DNA from: Streptosporangium sp. NBC_01495
Lineage (GTDB): Bacteria > Actinomycetota > Actinomycetes > Streptosporangiales > Streptosporangiaceae
Direction of reading: 5' to 3'
Length of the DNA: 64,000 bases
NCBI RefSeq assembly: GCF_036250735.1
Contig: NZ_CP109430.1
Coordinates: 1,674,001 to 1,738,000 of the forward strand
The notes beneath the pieces were generated by a model. That model did not search any database and had not been told where the DNA came from. It was given only the letters and a program-made list of their open reading frames with translations. Positions 1 to 7,769 of the stretch are shown here, piece after piece. How positions within the stretch are numbered: position 1 is the first letter of the stretch; each line of letters opens with the position of its first letter. The translations under genes and the position numbers were made by a program.

Positions 1-1578
1 GCGGTCCTGGAGATCGTCGATCGCGGCCATGAACAGCTCCCGCTGCCGGGCCGAGTCCTGGCCCGCCTGGCCCAGGGCGAGGGCCATCAAGAACCGCAAC
101 TCTCCGCGCACCGGCCCGGCCAGGTCGTCGTCCAGAGCGTGGTCCAGCAGCGGGACGACCTCCCGCGCACGCAGCGTGTCCAGTGCGGCCCACCCGAGCC
201 TCACCGCGACCTGGCCGCGCCGCTCGCCCGTCATCGGCGCATGCCGTACGACCTCGGCGAGCAGGCGGACGGCCTCGTCCTCGTGTCCCAGCGCGACGGC
301 CTGCCCCGCCGCCTGTTCCGCGGCCGCGGCCCACTCGGCGAGCCGGTCCGCGTGCTTGAGGTGATGGGCCACCTGACCGAGAAGAACGGGGTCGAGGGCC
401 CGCAGCGCGTCGGCTGCCCGGCCGTGCAGCTCACGCCGGCGAGGACCGCTCAGGGTCTCGTAGACCGCCTGGGCCGCCAGCGTGTGGCGGAACCCGAACG
501 CCTCGCCGTCTTCGATCAGCAGGCCGGAGCCGACGGCTTCCGCCAGGCCCTCGATTCGACCCGCGTCCTCGGCGACGGACAGCAGGACCGATAGCGCGAC
601 GGGGGTATGCAGCACGGCTGCGGCCTCGGCCAGCCGGTGAGCGTCGGCCGGCAGCCGGGCGATCCGTTCCAGCGTCGAGTCCCGGACCCCCCGGGGAACC
701 TCGAGCTCCTCCAGCACTCTGCGGGTCCAGCGGTCACCGCGGCGTACCAGCGAACCGCGCTCACGCACCAGAGCCAGCACTTCCTCCACCGCGAACGGCA
801 GTCCGGCGGTGCGCTCCCACAGGTAGTGGGCGAACTCCTCCGACACCCGCTCGGTGTCCAGGATCGCGGTCGCCAGAGCGCCGGTCTCGCCCTGGTCCAA
901 CGGTGCCAGCACGAGATGGGCCTGGCTCGTACCGGGCGGCAGCCTGACCGTCGACGCCCGCACCGCCGCGCTGACCTCCTCACCCCGGTACGTGAGCACC
1001 ACCGTCAGCCCAGGCGGCGGACTGCCCAGCAGATAAGCGATGAAATCGGTGGTCTGCTCCTCCGCCCAGTGCAGGTCCTCCAGCACCAGCACCGCCGGCG
1101 AAACCGCCACCAGGACATCCGCCAGCCCCCGGAAAACCCGGTGACGCTCGGCCATCCGATCGTCCAGCGGATCGGGTGCGGTCGGCAGCATCTCCGCCAG
1201 CTCCGGCAACAACGGCCGCAACGCTCCGGCCACTCCGCTGAGACGCATCCCCCGCAGCTCATCCCCGATGCCGCGCACCGCCTCGATCACCGGGCCCAGC
1301 GGAAACGACTCACGGAACCGGTGGCACCGGCCCAGCAGTGCCCGGCGGCCGGCGACCTCGGGCCGGCCGAGCAGCTCCGACACCAGCCTGGTCTTGCCGA
1401 CCCCGGCCTCGCCCTCGATCGACACCACCGCGGGCGGACCGGTTACCGCCGCCACCAGCGTCGCCAGCTCCTCGACGCGCCCGACCAGGGTCGGCGATAC
1501 GACTCGCTTCCCAGCGGCGCTCCGCGCCGCCTTCGCGGGCGGGCGATCCGACGAGTCATACGGGGGTCTCGTACTCAC
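1..1578 (-). CDS. LuxR-family (LAL-type) ATP-binding regulator, C-terminus outside window
   Basis: An open frame of 526 codons runs off the left edge. It starts at a GTG (1576-1578) preceded by TAGGGA. Residues 56-63 (GEAGVGKT) form a Walker A loop and residues 164-173 (LVLEDLHWAE) a Walker B segment. The rest is Arg/Leu/Ala-rich helical sequence typical of the signal-integration and TPR-like part of large MalT/LAL regulators. Such proteins are usually 900-1000 residues and end in a LuxR helix-turn-helix, so roughly the last half, including the DNA-binding domain, lies outside. The target operon is unknown. The assignment as an AAA/STAND ATPase regulator is firm; the LuxR label is inferred from the family architecture. 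Confidence 0.85.
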   Translation of the reverse strand, partial: MSTRPPYDSSDRPPAKAARSAAGKRVVSPTLVGRVEELATLVAAVTGPPAVVSIEGEAGVGKTRLVSELLGRPEVAGRRALLGRCHRFRESFPLGPVIEAVRGIGDELRGMRLSGVAGALRPLLPELAEMLPTAPDPLDDRMAERHRVFRGLADVLVAVSPAVLVLEDLHWAEEQTTDFIAYLLGSPPPGLTVVLTYRGEEVSAAVRASTVRLPPGTSQAHLVLAPLDQGETGALATAILDTERVSEEFAHYLWERTAGLPFAVEEVLALVRERGSLVRRGDRWTRRVLEELEVPRGVRDSTLERIARLPADAHRLAEAAAVLHTPVALSVLLSVAEDAGRIEGLAEAVGSGLLIEDGEAFGFRHTLAAQAVYETLSGPRRRELHGRAADALRALDPVLLGQVAHHLKHADRLAEWAAAAEQAAGQAVALGHEDEAVRLLAEVVRHAPMTGERRGQVAVRLGWAALDTLRAREVVPLLDHALDDDLAGPVRGELRFLMALALGQAGQDSARQRELFMAAIDDLQDR

Positions 1579-1830
1579 ATCCCTACAAAACCCGCTTTGT
1601 GGCCATTTCGGGTGAATTTCAAAATAAAAATGAGCTACCGATTTCGGGCGGTCGTTGCCGATCGATCGCGTCGTGTCCCATCGCACCGACCGCGCCGCCG
1701 TCTCCCGCGCACCGGCCCGCTCCAGGATCGGCCGGGCCTCGTCGAAACCGCACTTCTGCATGCCCGCCAGGCCCGCGCGCCCCGGCCGTACCCCAGACGC
1801 CGTCTGGCGAGCGCGTCCGCCGGCATCCCG

Positions 1831-2105
1831 GTCGCCCGTCGTGCCGTCCATGAGGCGCGGCTCGTCGATGAAGACCGCCCGGTCGCGCACGCTCTCGCCG
1901 ACCCCTAGGCAGCGGAGCGCGTGGAAGGCGTTCGGCCCCAACTGGATGCCGGCGCCCAGTTCGGCGAACGTGGCCTGGCGTTCCAGCACGGTCACCCGGT
2001 GGCCATCCGCTCGATGCCGGCCTCGTCGAACAGGTCGTCGATGTCGGTGTCGACGTCGAAGGCCTCGCGGATCCGCTCGGTCAGAATGACTTCCGCGAGT
2101 TCGGT
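1831..2105 (-). pseudogene. Remnant of FAD-dependent aromatic monooxygenase with a possible carrier-domain scrap
   Basis: On the minus strand 2012-1831 reads GHRVTVLERQATFAELG, then AGIQLGPNAFHAL and a DEPRLMDGTTG segment. This is the N-terminal FAD-binding region of 3-hydroxybenzoate 6-hydroxylase / salicylate hydroxylase-type monooxygenases, normally about 380 residues. The GxGxxG start and everything after DGTTG are missing or out of frame. Immediately upstream (2105-1994), in another frame, the stretch LTERIREAFDVD followed by DIDDLFDEAG resembles the end of an NRPS thiolation domain; that reading is weak. Two unrelated fragments abutting suggests deletion or rearrangement debris. The rest of the gap 1579-2262 shows nothing I can support. 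Confidence 0.6.
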
Positions 2106-2262
2106 GCCACGTTGCCGCCCTTGACATCCGGAGCCAAAGATCTGACCCTCCGCAACCACGGAACCGCGATGCGGGACCAGCCGCCTGCCCGCTACGCGAC
2201 CGATCTTCGGGCCGGTACCGGCGAGCCGCCACGGGCACCTTCGGCAAGTTGGATCAGCTCTA

Positions 2263-2317
2263 TTGACAGAGTTGATCACCAAATCGTACGGTTGATAAAC
2301 AGCCCCCCAAAAGGGGG
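2263..2317 (+). promoter_or_regulatory. Promoter and 5' hairpin of the RiPP operon
   Basis: TTGACA at 2263-2268 and TACGGT at 2287-2292 are separated by 18 bp, a good SigA/HrdB-type match lying 61 bp upstream of the precursor start codon. A short hairpin, CCCCCC (2303-2308) against GGGGG (2313-2317), would sit in the 5' leader. The surrounding DNA is more AT-rich than the coding sequence. It is the only promoter-like sequence I see for the operon ending at 6273. Confidence 0.6.
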
Positions 2318-2352
2318 TAAAGGTCCATCCGCAATAGCCTGTGGAGGCGTTT

Positions 2353-2508
2353 GTGAATCCAGCTGAGATTGCTCAGATCAAGAACAGGATGAAGACGGAG
2401 AGCGGTTCCGGGAGAGCATTCGGCACGCCTTTCGCGGACGAGTTGGAGCAGTTCGCCGCGGGTTTCGTCGGTTGCACGTCTGGAACCGGTTTTAACGCTG
2501 GTGTCTAG
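2353..2508 (+). CDS. RiPP precursor peptide (51 aa) for the adjacent radical SAM maturase
   Basis: GTG start at 2353 with GGAGG at 2343-2347. An in-frame GTG at 2341 exists, but the Shine-Dalgarno sequence lies inside that extension, so 2353 is preferred. The peptide begins MNPAEIAQIKNRMK, a helical charged leader, and continues into a Gly/Ser/Phe-rich C-terminal half with Phe at 23, 27, 34, 38 and 47 and a single Cys41. It ends in TSGTGFNAGV. The terminal FNAGV resembles the FxSxx-COOH ends of substrates of FxsB-type maturases, with Ala in place of Ser. Residues 27-29 (FAD) also fit the aromatic-x-Asp pattern of three-residue cyclophanes. Position directly ahead of the maturase supports the role. 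The modification and final product are inferred, not known. Confidence 0.8.
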   Translation: MNPAEIAQIKNRMKTESGSGRAFGTPFADELEQFAAGFVGCTSGTGFNAGV

Positions 2509-2519
2509 AAACTAGAACC

Positions 2520-2559
2520 ACAGTATCCCTCCGCCTTTTGTTAGGGAGAGGGATACTGT
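2520..2559 (+). terminator. 12-bp perfect hairpin between precursor and maturase genes
   Basis: ACAGTATCCCTC (2520-2531) is perfectly complementary to GAGGGATACTGT (2548-2559) across a 16-nt loop, 11 bp after the precursor stop. There is no downstream T-run. The likely job is partial termination or 3'-end protection of the precursor transcript, so precursor is made in excess over enzyme. This arrangement is common in peptide operons. Confidence 0.75.
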
Positions 2560-2580
2560 CATTATGGTGGAGGATAAGGC

Positions 2581-3816
2581 GTGTCAGAACTGATCCAAAT
2601 TGCAGAGCCGCACCGCAAAGAATGGCCAGAGGTCGGCCTGGATGTGACGAGGCTGCACGCCGAGGGCTGGCGGCCACTGCCGTTCAGCCAGTTTGTCGTC
2701 AAAATTCATGAGCGCTGCAATCTGGCATGCACGTACTGCTATATGTACGAAATGGCAGACCAGTCGTGGCGGGGACGGCCGATGACGATGGCCGATGAAA
2801 CGGTCGAGGCGCTTGCCAGGCGAATTTCCGAGCACGTCGATGCACACGACTTGCCGGCCATTGACATCCTCCTTCATGGGGGCGAGCCGCTGATGGCCGG
2901 CCCTGACATGATCGACCGTTTCGTGCGCACCGTGCGCGGCGCCGTCGCGGGCGGAGTCGATGTGCGATTCACCGTGCAGACGAACGGCCTGCTACTCGAC
3001 GAGCCGATGCTCGACATGTTGCTCGCTCACCGTGTTCGCGTCGGGGTCAGTCTGGACGGCGGCATGGAGGCGAACGACCGGAGCCGTAAATACCGCAATG
3101 GTCGGGGTAGCTATTCGAACGTGGCGCGCGCGGTGGAGCTTCTTCGCTCTGACCGGTATCGACCGTCCTTCGGCGGCATTCTCTGCACAATCGACCTGAG
3201 AAACGACCCGGTAGAATGCTACGAGGCGCTGGCTGAATTTTCGCCGCCGACCATTGACTTCCTGCTTCCGCACGGGAACTGGACGACCCCGCCACCTGCC
3301 CAGGACGGTTCCGGTCTCACGCCGTACGCGGACTGGTTGATCCAGCTCTACGAACACTGGCGGGGGAGCTCGCAGAAAACCAAGATACGTTTCTTTCAAA
3401 ATATTTTCCGGCTGCTGCTGGGCGGCCCCAGCACCTTGGAATCCATTGGACTCTTACCGGTCCGGATCATCGTCGTCGACACCGACGGCAGTCTGCAGCA
3501 GGGCGATTCGCTGAAATCGGCTTTCTCGGGAGCCCCCGAGACCGGGCTGAATGTGTTCGAGCACAACTTCGACACAGCCCTGACTCACCCGGCGGTGATA
3601 GCCAGACAGATAGGCGTCTCGGCCCTTAGCGCGACGTGTCAAGAATGCACGATCAGAGACATCTGCGGCGGCGGATTCTATACACACAGATATCGCAGTG
3701 GGTCAGGTTTCCTCAACCCATCGGTATATTGCGGCGATCTGCTGCGACTGATCACGCATATTCGGCAGGACATGAGACGAGAGCTTCTTGCGGACAGCGC
3801 AGCGTCAGATGCCTGA
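2581..3816 (+). CDS. Radical SAM/SPASM RiPP maturase (FxsB/cyclophane-forming type)
   Basis: 411 residues from GTG 2581, with GGAGG at 2569-2573. Cys46, Cys50 and Cys53 (CNLACTYC) bind the catalytic 4Fe-4S cluster, followed by MYEMADQSW, a signature of the FxsB-like family. HGGEP (about 99-103) contacts SAM. The VDTDGSLQQGDSLK stretch and a C-terminal Cys-rich region (CQECTIRDICGGG, then NPSVYCGDL) form the SPASM domain with auxiliary clusters. The C-terminal inactive metallohydrolase extension found in long FxsB proteins is absent. The family installs C-C crosslinks between aromatic side chains and neighbouring beta carbons in precursor peptides; the exact residues used here are unknown. It overlaps the next gene by 8 bp. 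Confidence 0.92.
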   Translation: MSELIQIAEPHRKEWPEVGLDVTRLHAEGWRPLPFSQFVVKIHERCNLACTYCYMYEMADQSWRGRPMTMADETVEALARRISEHVDAHDLPAIDILLHGGEPLMAGPDMIDRFVRTVRGAVAGGVDVRFTVQTNGLLLDEPMLDMLLAHRVRVGVSLDGGMEANDRSRKYRNGRGSYSNVARAVELLRSDRYRPSFGGILCTIDLRNDPVECYEALAEFSPPTIDFLLPHGNWTTPPPAQDGSGLTPYADWLIQLYEHWRGSSQKTKIRFFQNIFRLLLGGPSTLESIGLLPVRIIVVDTDGSLQQGDSLKSAFSGAPETGLNVFEHNFDTALTHPAVIARQIGVSALSATCQECTIRDICGGGFYTHRYRSGSGFLNPSVYCGDLLRLITHIRQDMRRELLADSAASDA

Positions 3817-5044
3817 GCTTCTCATTCCCGGGTACCGGCGTTCGGGGGGAGTGCGGCCGTTCGCTCGGCGCCTGCGCGCACTGATGTCCGCGAACCAGCC
3901 CGCCGCCTGCCCCGTACCCATCGGCCTCGCGGCCCCCCAGCCGCTCTCCAACACGCTCGCGATCATTACGCACGCCATCGCCACGCACCTGGTGGAGGGA
4001 AACGCCGCCTCGTTGCCGACCTTCAACACCTGGCCACCCGACGATTTGCGCATTCTCACCGCTGCCAGCTGGAATCGCCTGGACGCCTGCACCGAAGAGT
4101 TCGGCGATGTGCCCGCCGACCTGGCGTCGAGCCTCTGGTTCCAGGTCGACAAAGTGTGCCATGACAGCGACTCCCTCACGACCCCCGAATTGCGGGCCGC
4201 CAGCGATCTGCTACTCCGCCTGGGATATCCGAAACGAGCGGCCAAGATCCTCGGCATGTCCGGGACGAAGGCCGGCGCTCATCGCTTCAGTCCGCAGCTG
4301 GCCCGCGAGGAGATGTCCGTTCTCCTCAGGTTTCACTCTGACTCGGACGAGCTTGACCAGATCGCGCTGAACGTGGCAGCGGACGAGAGAATCGACGCGT
4401 ACGCGCGTCTCATGCTGGCGAACTTCGTCGTGGTGCGCAACGGCAAGAGAGGGACCGACACCCCGGAGGCGCACCAAGCGGCGGAGCTGGGCAAAAAGGC
4501 GCTGGCGTCCATCGACGACACGGAGTCGGCCACATATCTCGCCGAGCACACCTGGCTGCGCGCGGTGGCCTACCTCCCTTTCCTCAAGTCGGACGCCAAG
4601 GCCACGCTCGCGCTGCTCGACCGCGCGGAGGAGTGTCTCGCTCTTGGACGGCCCTCTCATGGGGCGTTGCGCCTCCTGGCCTGGGAGGATCACGCCACGC
4701 CCTTGTACGAAACACTGACGAAGACTCACCTCGTCTTCGGCCGGCCAGAGCAGGCCGTCGCGGCGACGGACCGATTGGTCGAACTCGAGCCGAACGATCG
4801 CAGAACATGGAACGCGCGCGGGCGGGCCCTCGCCGCGGCGGGGCGCATCGACGAGGCGCTGTACGCGTTCGAGCGCACGCTGCCGTTGGGAGGCATCGCG
4901 GTCGCCGAAGCGGCCTTCTACCTGGGCTGGATCTACGAACAGCAGGGCAAGTCGGACCTCGCTCGTGACCATTATCTGCTGTCTCAACGTGTTGATCCCA
5001 CAGTCGACGTGGTGGACGAGCGGTTGAAGACCCTCCAGAAATGA
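3809..5044 (+). CDS. TPR-repeat protein of the RiPP operon
   Basis: 411 residues if started at ATG 3809, inside the end of the maturase gene; a TTG at 3788 would add seven residues. No signal peptide. The first 150 residues are not recognised. From about residue 250 the protein is helical with TPR-like pairs, clearest near the end (PEQAVAATDRLVELEPNDR, WNARGRALAAAGRIDEAL and FYLGWIYEQQGKSDLARDHY). TPR proteins also accompany FxSxx-COOH loci, so a scaffold for peptide, maturase or exporter is a reasonable inference. It shares ATGA (5041-5044) with the MFS gene, indicating translational coupling. No catalytic motif is visible. Confidence 0.8.
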   Translation: MPELLIPGYRRSGGVRPFARRLRALMSANQPAACPVPIGLAAPQPLSNTLAIITHAIATHLVEGNAASLPTFNTWPPDDLRILTAASWNRLDACTEEFGDVPADLASSLWFQVDKVCHDSDSLTTPELRAASDLLLRLGYPKRAAKILGMSGTKAGAHRFSPQLAREEMSVLLRFHSDSDELDQIALNVAADERIDAYARLMLANFVVVRNGKRGTDTPEAHQAAELGKKALASIDDTESATYLAEHTWLRAVAYLPFLKSDAKATLALLDRAEECLALGRPSHGALRLLAWEDHATPLYETLTKTHLVFGRPEQAVAATDRLVELEPNDRRTWNARGRALAAAGRIDEALYAFERTLPLGGIAVAEAAFYLGWIYEQQGKSDLARDHYLLSQRVDPTVDVVDERLKTLQK

Positions 5045-6273
5045 CGGCCATCCACCAGACGTCCCCCTCCTTGTGGCGGAACAGGAACTTCGTCCTTCTC
5101 TGGATCGGATCCGGGGTGACCATCCTCGGCAGCCGGGCCTCCAGCATCGCGCTCCCCCTGCTCGTTCTGGCACAGACCGGTTCGCCCGTGCAGGCGGGAT
5201 GGGTGGCGTTGGCCGGGGTGCTCCCCGATCTCCTGTTCTACCTTCCGGCGGGCCCCCTGGTCGATCGGTGGGACTGGCGGAGGGTGATGCTGCTGTCCGA
5301 GCTCGGACGGGGGCTGGCCATCTGCGCCCTTGTCCTCTTCTTGGTCTTCGGGACTCCGGGCATCGCCCTCATTATCGCGGTTTCCTTCATCGAAGGAACC
5401 CTGGGCGTTTTCTACCGCCTGGCCGAGCGGCTCTCCATCCCATCGATCGTGCCCGCCGATCAGGTCATGAGCGCCTTGGCTGGGAACGAAACACGCACCC
5501 AGTCCGCCATGCTGCTGGGCCGGTCGCTGGGCGGCTTTCTTTTCAGCCTCGGACGAGCTGTCCCCTTCGTCGTCGACGCGATCTCCTATGCTGTCTCGGT
5601 CGGGACGCTGCTGTCCATGCGGGTGACCACCAGGCGGTCGGCTCACGAGCGACGGCATGTTCTGCGGGAAATGGTCGAAGGGCTCACCTGGGTGAGACGC
5701 GATCCGTTCTTCAGAGCCACCGTCGTTACGACGGTGGGTGTGGGCATCCTCGTGCACGCGCTGATTCTCACCTTTATGGCAAGTGCGCAGCAGAACGGGA
5801 CGTCACCGTTTTTGATCGGTGTGACGCTGTCGATGCCGGGAATCGGAGGGGTGATCGGCGGAGTCGTCGCGGCCACGTTCTTCCGGCGCTTCAACTTTCC
5901 GCTGGTCCTCGCACAAATGTGGAGCTGGGTCGGCGCGATGGCCATCCCACTGCTGGGCGTCGGCATCCTCCCGATGACGGTCACCCTGCTGATCGTCGGA
6001 TTCGTCGGCTCTGTGGGGAACGTGGCCATGAGCACCTACCTGGTTCAGCAGACGCCCGCACACCTGCTGGGTCGGGTATCCAGCGTCGCGCTCATGGCCC
6101 TGTTCGTCGGCAACGCGGTGGGGCCTCTCTGCGGCGGTTTCCTCTCGGAGCGCGTGGGCGTCGACGTCACCGTGCTGATCCTGTTCGCGGGAATGCTCCT
6201 CCTCGCCATCTGGGCCACCACCGTTCCCGCCGTTCGTCGAACGTCGATCTTCCCGGCCGAATCCGCCGTCTGA
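5041..6273 (+). CDS. MFS transporter, probable exporter of the RiPP
   Basis: 410 residues with about 12 hydrophobic segments and the MFS motif A-like loop GPLVDRWDWRRVML between helices 2 and 3. It resembles the drug/macrolide-efflux branch of MFS (proton-driven antiporters). The start codon overlaps the stop of the TPR gene as ATGA, and it is the last gene of the operon, so export of the mature peptide or self-protection is the likely job. No protease domain is present, so leader removal, if any, must come from elsewhere. Just after the stop, GGCGA and TCGCC (about 6277-6295) could form a small hairpin between the convergent genes. Confidence 0.85.
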   Translation: MTAIHQTSPSLWRNRNFVLLWIGSGVTILGSRASSIALPLLVLAQTGSPVQAGWVALAGVLPDLLFYLPAGPLVDRWDWRRVMLLSELGRGLAICALVLFLVFGTPGIALIIAVSFIEGTLGVFYRLAERLSIPSIVPADQVMSALAGNETRTQSAMLLGRSLGGFLFSLGRAVPFVVDAISYAVSVGTLLSMRVTTRRSAHERRHVLREMVEGLTWVRRDPFFRATVVTTVGVGILVHALILTFMASAQQNGTSPFLIGVTLSMPGIGGVIGGVVAATFFRRFNFPLVLAQMWSWVGAMAIPLLGVGILPMTVTLLIVGFVGSVGNVAMSTYLVQQTPAHLLGRVSSVALMALFVGNAVGPLCGGFLSERVGVDVTVLILFAGMLLLAIWATTVPAVRRTSIFPAESAV

Positions 6274-6294
6274 GCGGCGATCGCATACGTCGCC

Positions 6295-6882
6295 TTACGG
6301 TAGTTCGAGTTTCATACCGATCAGAGGGAGAGTGATACCCGCATCGCGTAGCGGTTTCGGAGTCGGGATGACCTCGGTGGCTTCGAAACCGGACTTCTTG
6401 TAGAACCCGACCGCGGGCGTGTCCTGTGCCACATGAAGAGTCACGGTCACAGGGCGGGGAAGGTCGTTCAAGGCCCTTTCCATCAGTTGCCGTCCGAGTC
6501 CGCGGGATTGGCTGTTGGGCAGGATGTACAAGCCGCTGAGCGTTGCCCCGGCTTTGTCGCGCGTCACCTCACAGAACCCGACGACCTGCTGGTCGGATCG
6601 AGCCACGAACAAGCCCTTGCCATGCGCCTTTGTTTCCCATTCAAGCTTCTTGCGCGGCGCGAGGTCATCTCTGACGAACCTGGCGAGAGCTTTGCCGTCC
6701 ACCCCTGGCACCTTGGAGTAGGTGTCTTGAAAGGCGGCCAAGTGGACACGCAATATGCCTGCCGCGTCATCGGGCCGTACCGGGCTTATCCGTACACCGG
6801 TCATGGCGCGTTCACCCGCCTTGGCGGGCACACGCAGAAACCTTGGGATGGCCTTGAAGAGAGAGCCTAGAATCATGGACAT
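6295..6882 (-). CDS. GNAT family N-acetyltransferase
   Basis: 195 residues. The acetyl-CoA-binding motif A is seen as GLYILPNSQSRGLGRQLME (about residues 126-144), followed by LHVAQDTPAVGFYKKSGFEA, the usual motif B. The GNAT core seems to start at TGVRISPVRPDD, so the first 26 residues may be an annotation extension and an internal Met near 27 is an alternative start. It converges on the RiPP operon with a 21-bp gap and is probably not part of it. The substrate cannot be told from sequence. Confidence 0.85.
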   Translation of the reverse strand: MSMILGSLFKAIPRFLRVPAKAGERAMTGVRISPVRPDDAAGILRVHLAAFQDTYSKVPGVDGKALARFVRDDLAPRKKLEWETKAHGKGLFVARSDQQVVGFCEVTRDKAGATLSGLYILPNSQSRGLGRQLMERALNDLPRPVTVTLHVAQDTPAVGFYKKSGFEATEVIPTPKPLRDAGITLPLIGMKLELP

Positions 6883-6941
6883 TCGGTAACGACGCTCACC
6901 CGTTGGGATTCACTCCGCCGACGCGGACAGGCGACATGAGG

Positions 6942-7406
6942 TCAGGTCAGGACGGCGTTGGCCGCGGTGTTGGTCATCCTGTCGATAGCGATCCGGAAGA
7001 CCCTCTGGACGGCGGGCGCGGCCATGGTCCCTCCAGACGCGAGCGCAGCGGCGGCCAAGCCGTAGTAGTACAGCGTGAGCCCCTTGTGCGCGAGCACGAG
7101 TTGCGCGCCGGCATGAAGCCCCAGACCGGCAACGCGGATTCCCGTGGTGGCGTCCCTGAGGTTGTTGCCCGCCCCTACCGGATGAGAGAAGGCCTGGGTG
7201 AAGGCGGTGATGCCCTCTCCTCGGCTGGTGGCGGTAAGAGCCCGCACGTGGCCATCCCCGTCGGTCAGCGGCTCGTGGAGCCGATCGGCCTGTAGATCGT
7301 GGGCCCTGCCCAAGGTCATGCAGGCGTTCTCGTCGCCGTCCGGGAAAACACAACCCAGGAAATCCTCAAGAACAGCCAGTTCCCCATGGGGACGCTCAAG
7401 ACCCAT
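6942..7406 (-). CDS. WXG100-like N-terminal domain protein, possibly a truncated polymorphic toxin
   Basis: 154 residues. The opening (GLERPHGELAVLEDFLGCVF, then PDGDENACM) matches the start of WXG/CpnT-like toxin N-terminal domains, where an L-I-G-x-x-x-P-x-G-D-E pattern precedes a long helical hairpin. The Gly/Ala-rich second half is helical. Such domains normally precede a pre-toxin region and a variable toxin domain, and here the frame stops after the helical domain. Either the toxin part has been lost or this is a stand-alone secretion partner. It lies 9 bp downstream of the WXG100 gene, in the same direction. Confidence 0.55.
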   Translation of the reverse strand: MGLERPHGELAVLEDFLGCVFPDGDENACMTLGRAHDLQADRLHEPLTDGDGHVRALTATSRGEGITAFTQAFSHPVGAGNNLRDATTGIRVAGLGLHAGAQLVLAHKGLTLYYYGLAAAALASGGTMAAPAVQRVFRIAIDRMTNTAANAVLT

Positions 7407-7415
7407 TAGTCGTCA

Positions 7416-7769
7416 CTACACCTTCACGCTCTTGTCGATGACGGCAACGGACTCCGCTTCGGCTGACCTGTAGTCGGCGGTCATGAACTGCAGGCCCTCC
7501 GGGTAGCCGGTATAGTCATCCAGATTGCTCTGAAAGCAGTCGTTGATCAGCCCGAATGCCATGTCGTAGCACATGCCGATCGCTTGACCGACGGCATTGT
7601 TCATTCCCCACGGCTGGCCGTAGGATTTCACTTCCTCAAAGAACGTCTGGATCTGCGCCGACGCCTGTGCGTGGGTGTTGGCCAAGCCCTCACCCGATCG
7701 GCGGCATTGCGCGTAGTCAAGTTCCAGTTCGTCTTCCATGCGCTTTCCTGCCCCATCGCCTTCACTCAT
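7416..7769 (-). CDS. WXG100-family type VII secretion substrate
   Basis: 117 residues, mostly helical with no signal peptide. The central turn contains YGQPWGMNNAVG, a W-x-G turn between two helices, the hallmark of ESX/WXG100 proteins, though the N-terminal helix is longer than usual. It overlaps the upstream YbaB-like gene by 8 bp and is followed closely by the toxin-like domain gene, so the three form one operon. WXG100 proteins are secreted as dimers by type VII machinery. No EccC or other ESX core gene is in the window. Confidence 0.7.
   Translation of the reverse strand: MSEGDGAGKRMEDELELDYAQCRRSGEGLANTHAQASAQIQTFFEEVKSYGQPWGMNNAVGQAIGMCYDMAFGLINDCFQSNLDDYTGYPEGLQFMTADYRSAEAESVAVIDKSVKV

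Noticed and set aside
1992..2282. A 96-residue minus-strand gene
   Set aside because: Only its last 36 codons resemble anything (an NRPS carrier end) and the rest is composition noise; treated as debris.
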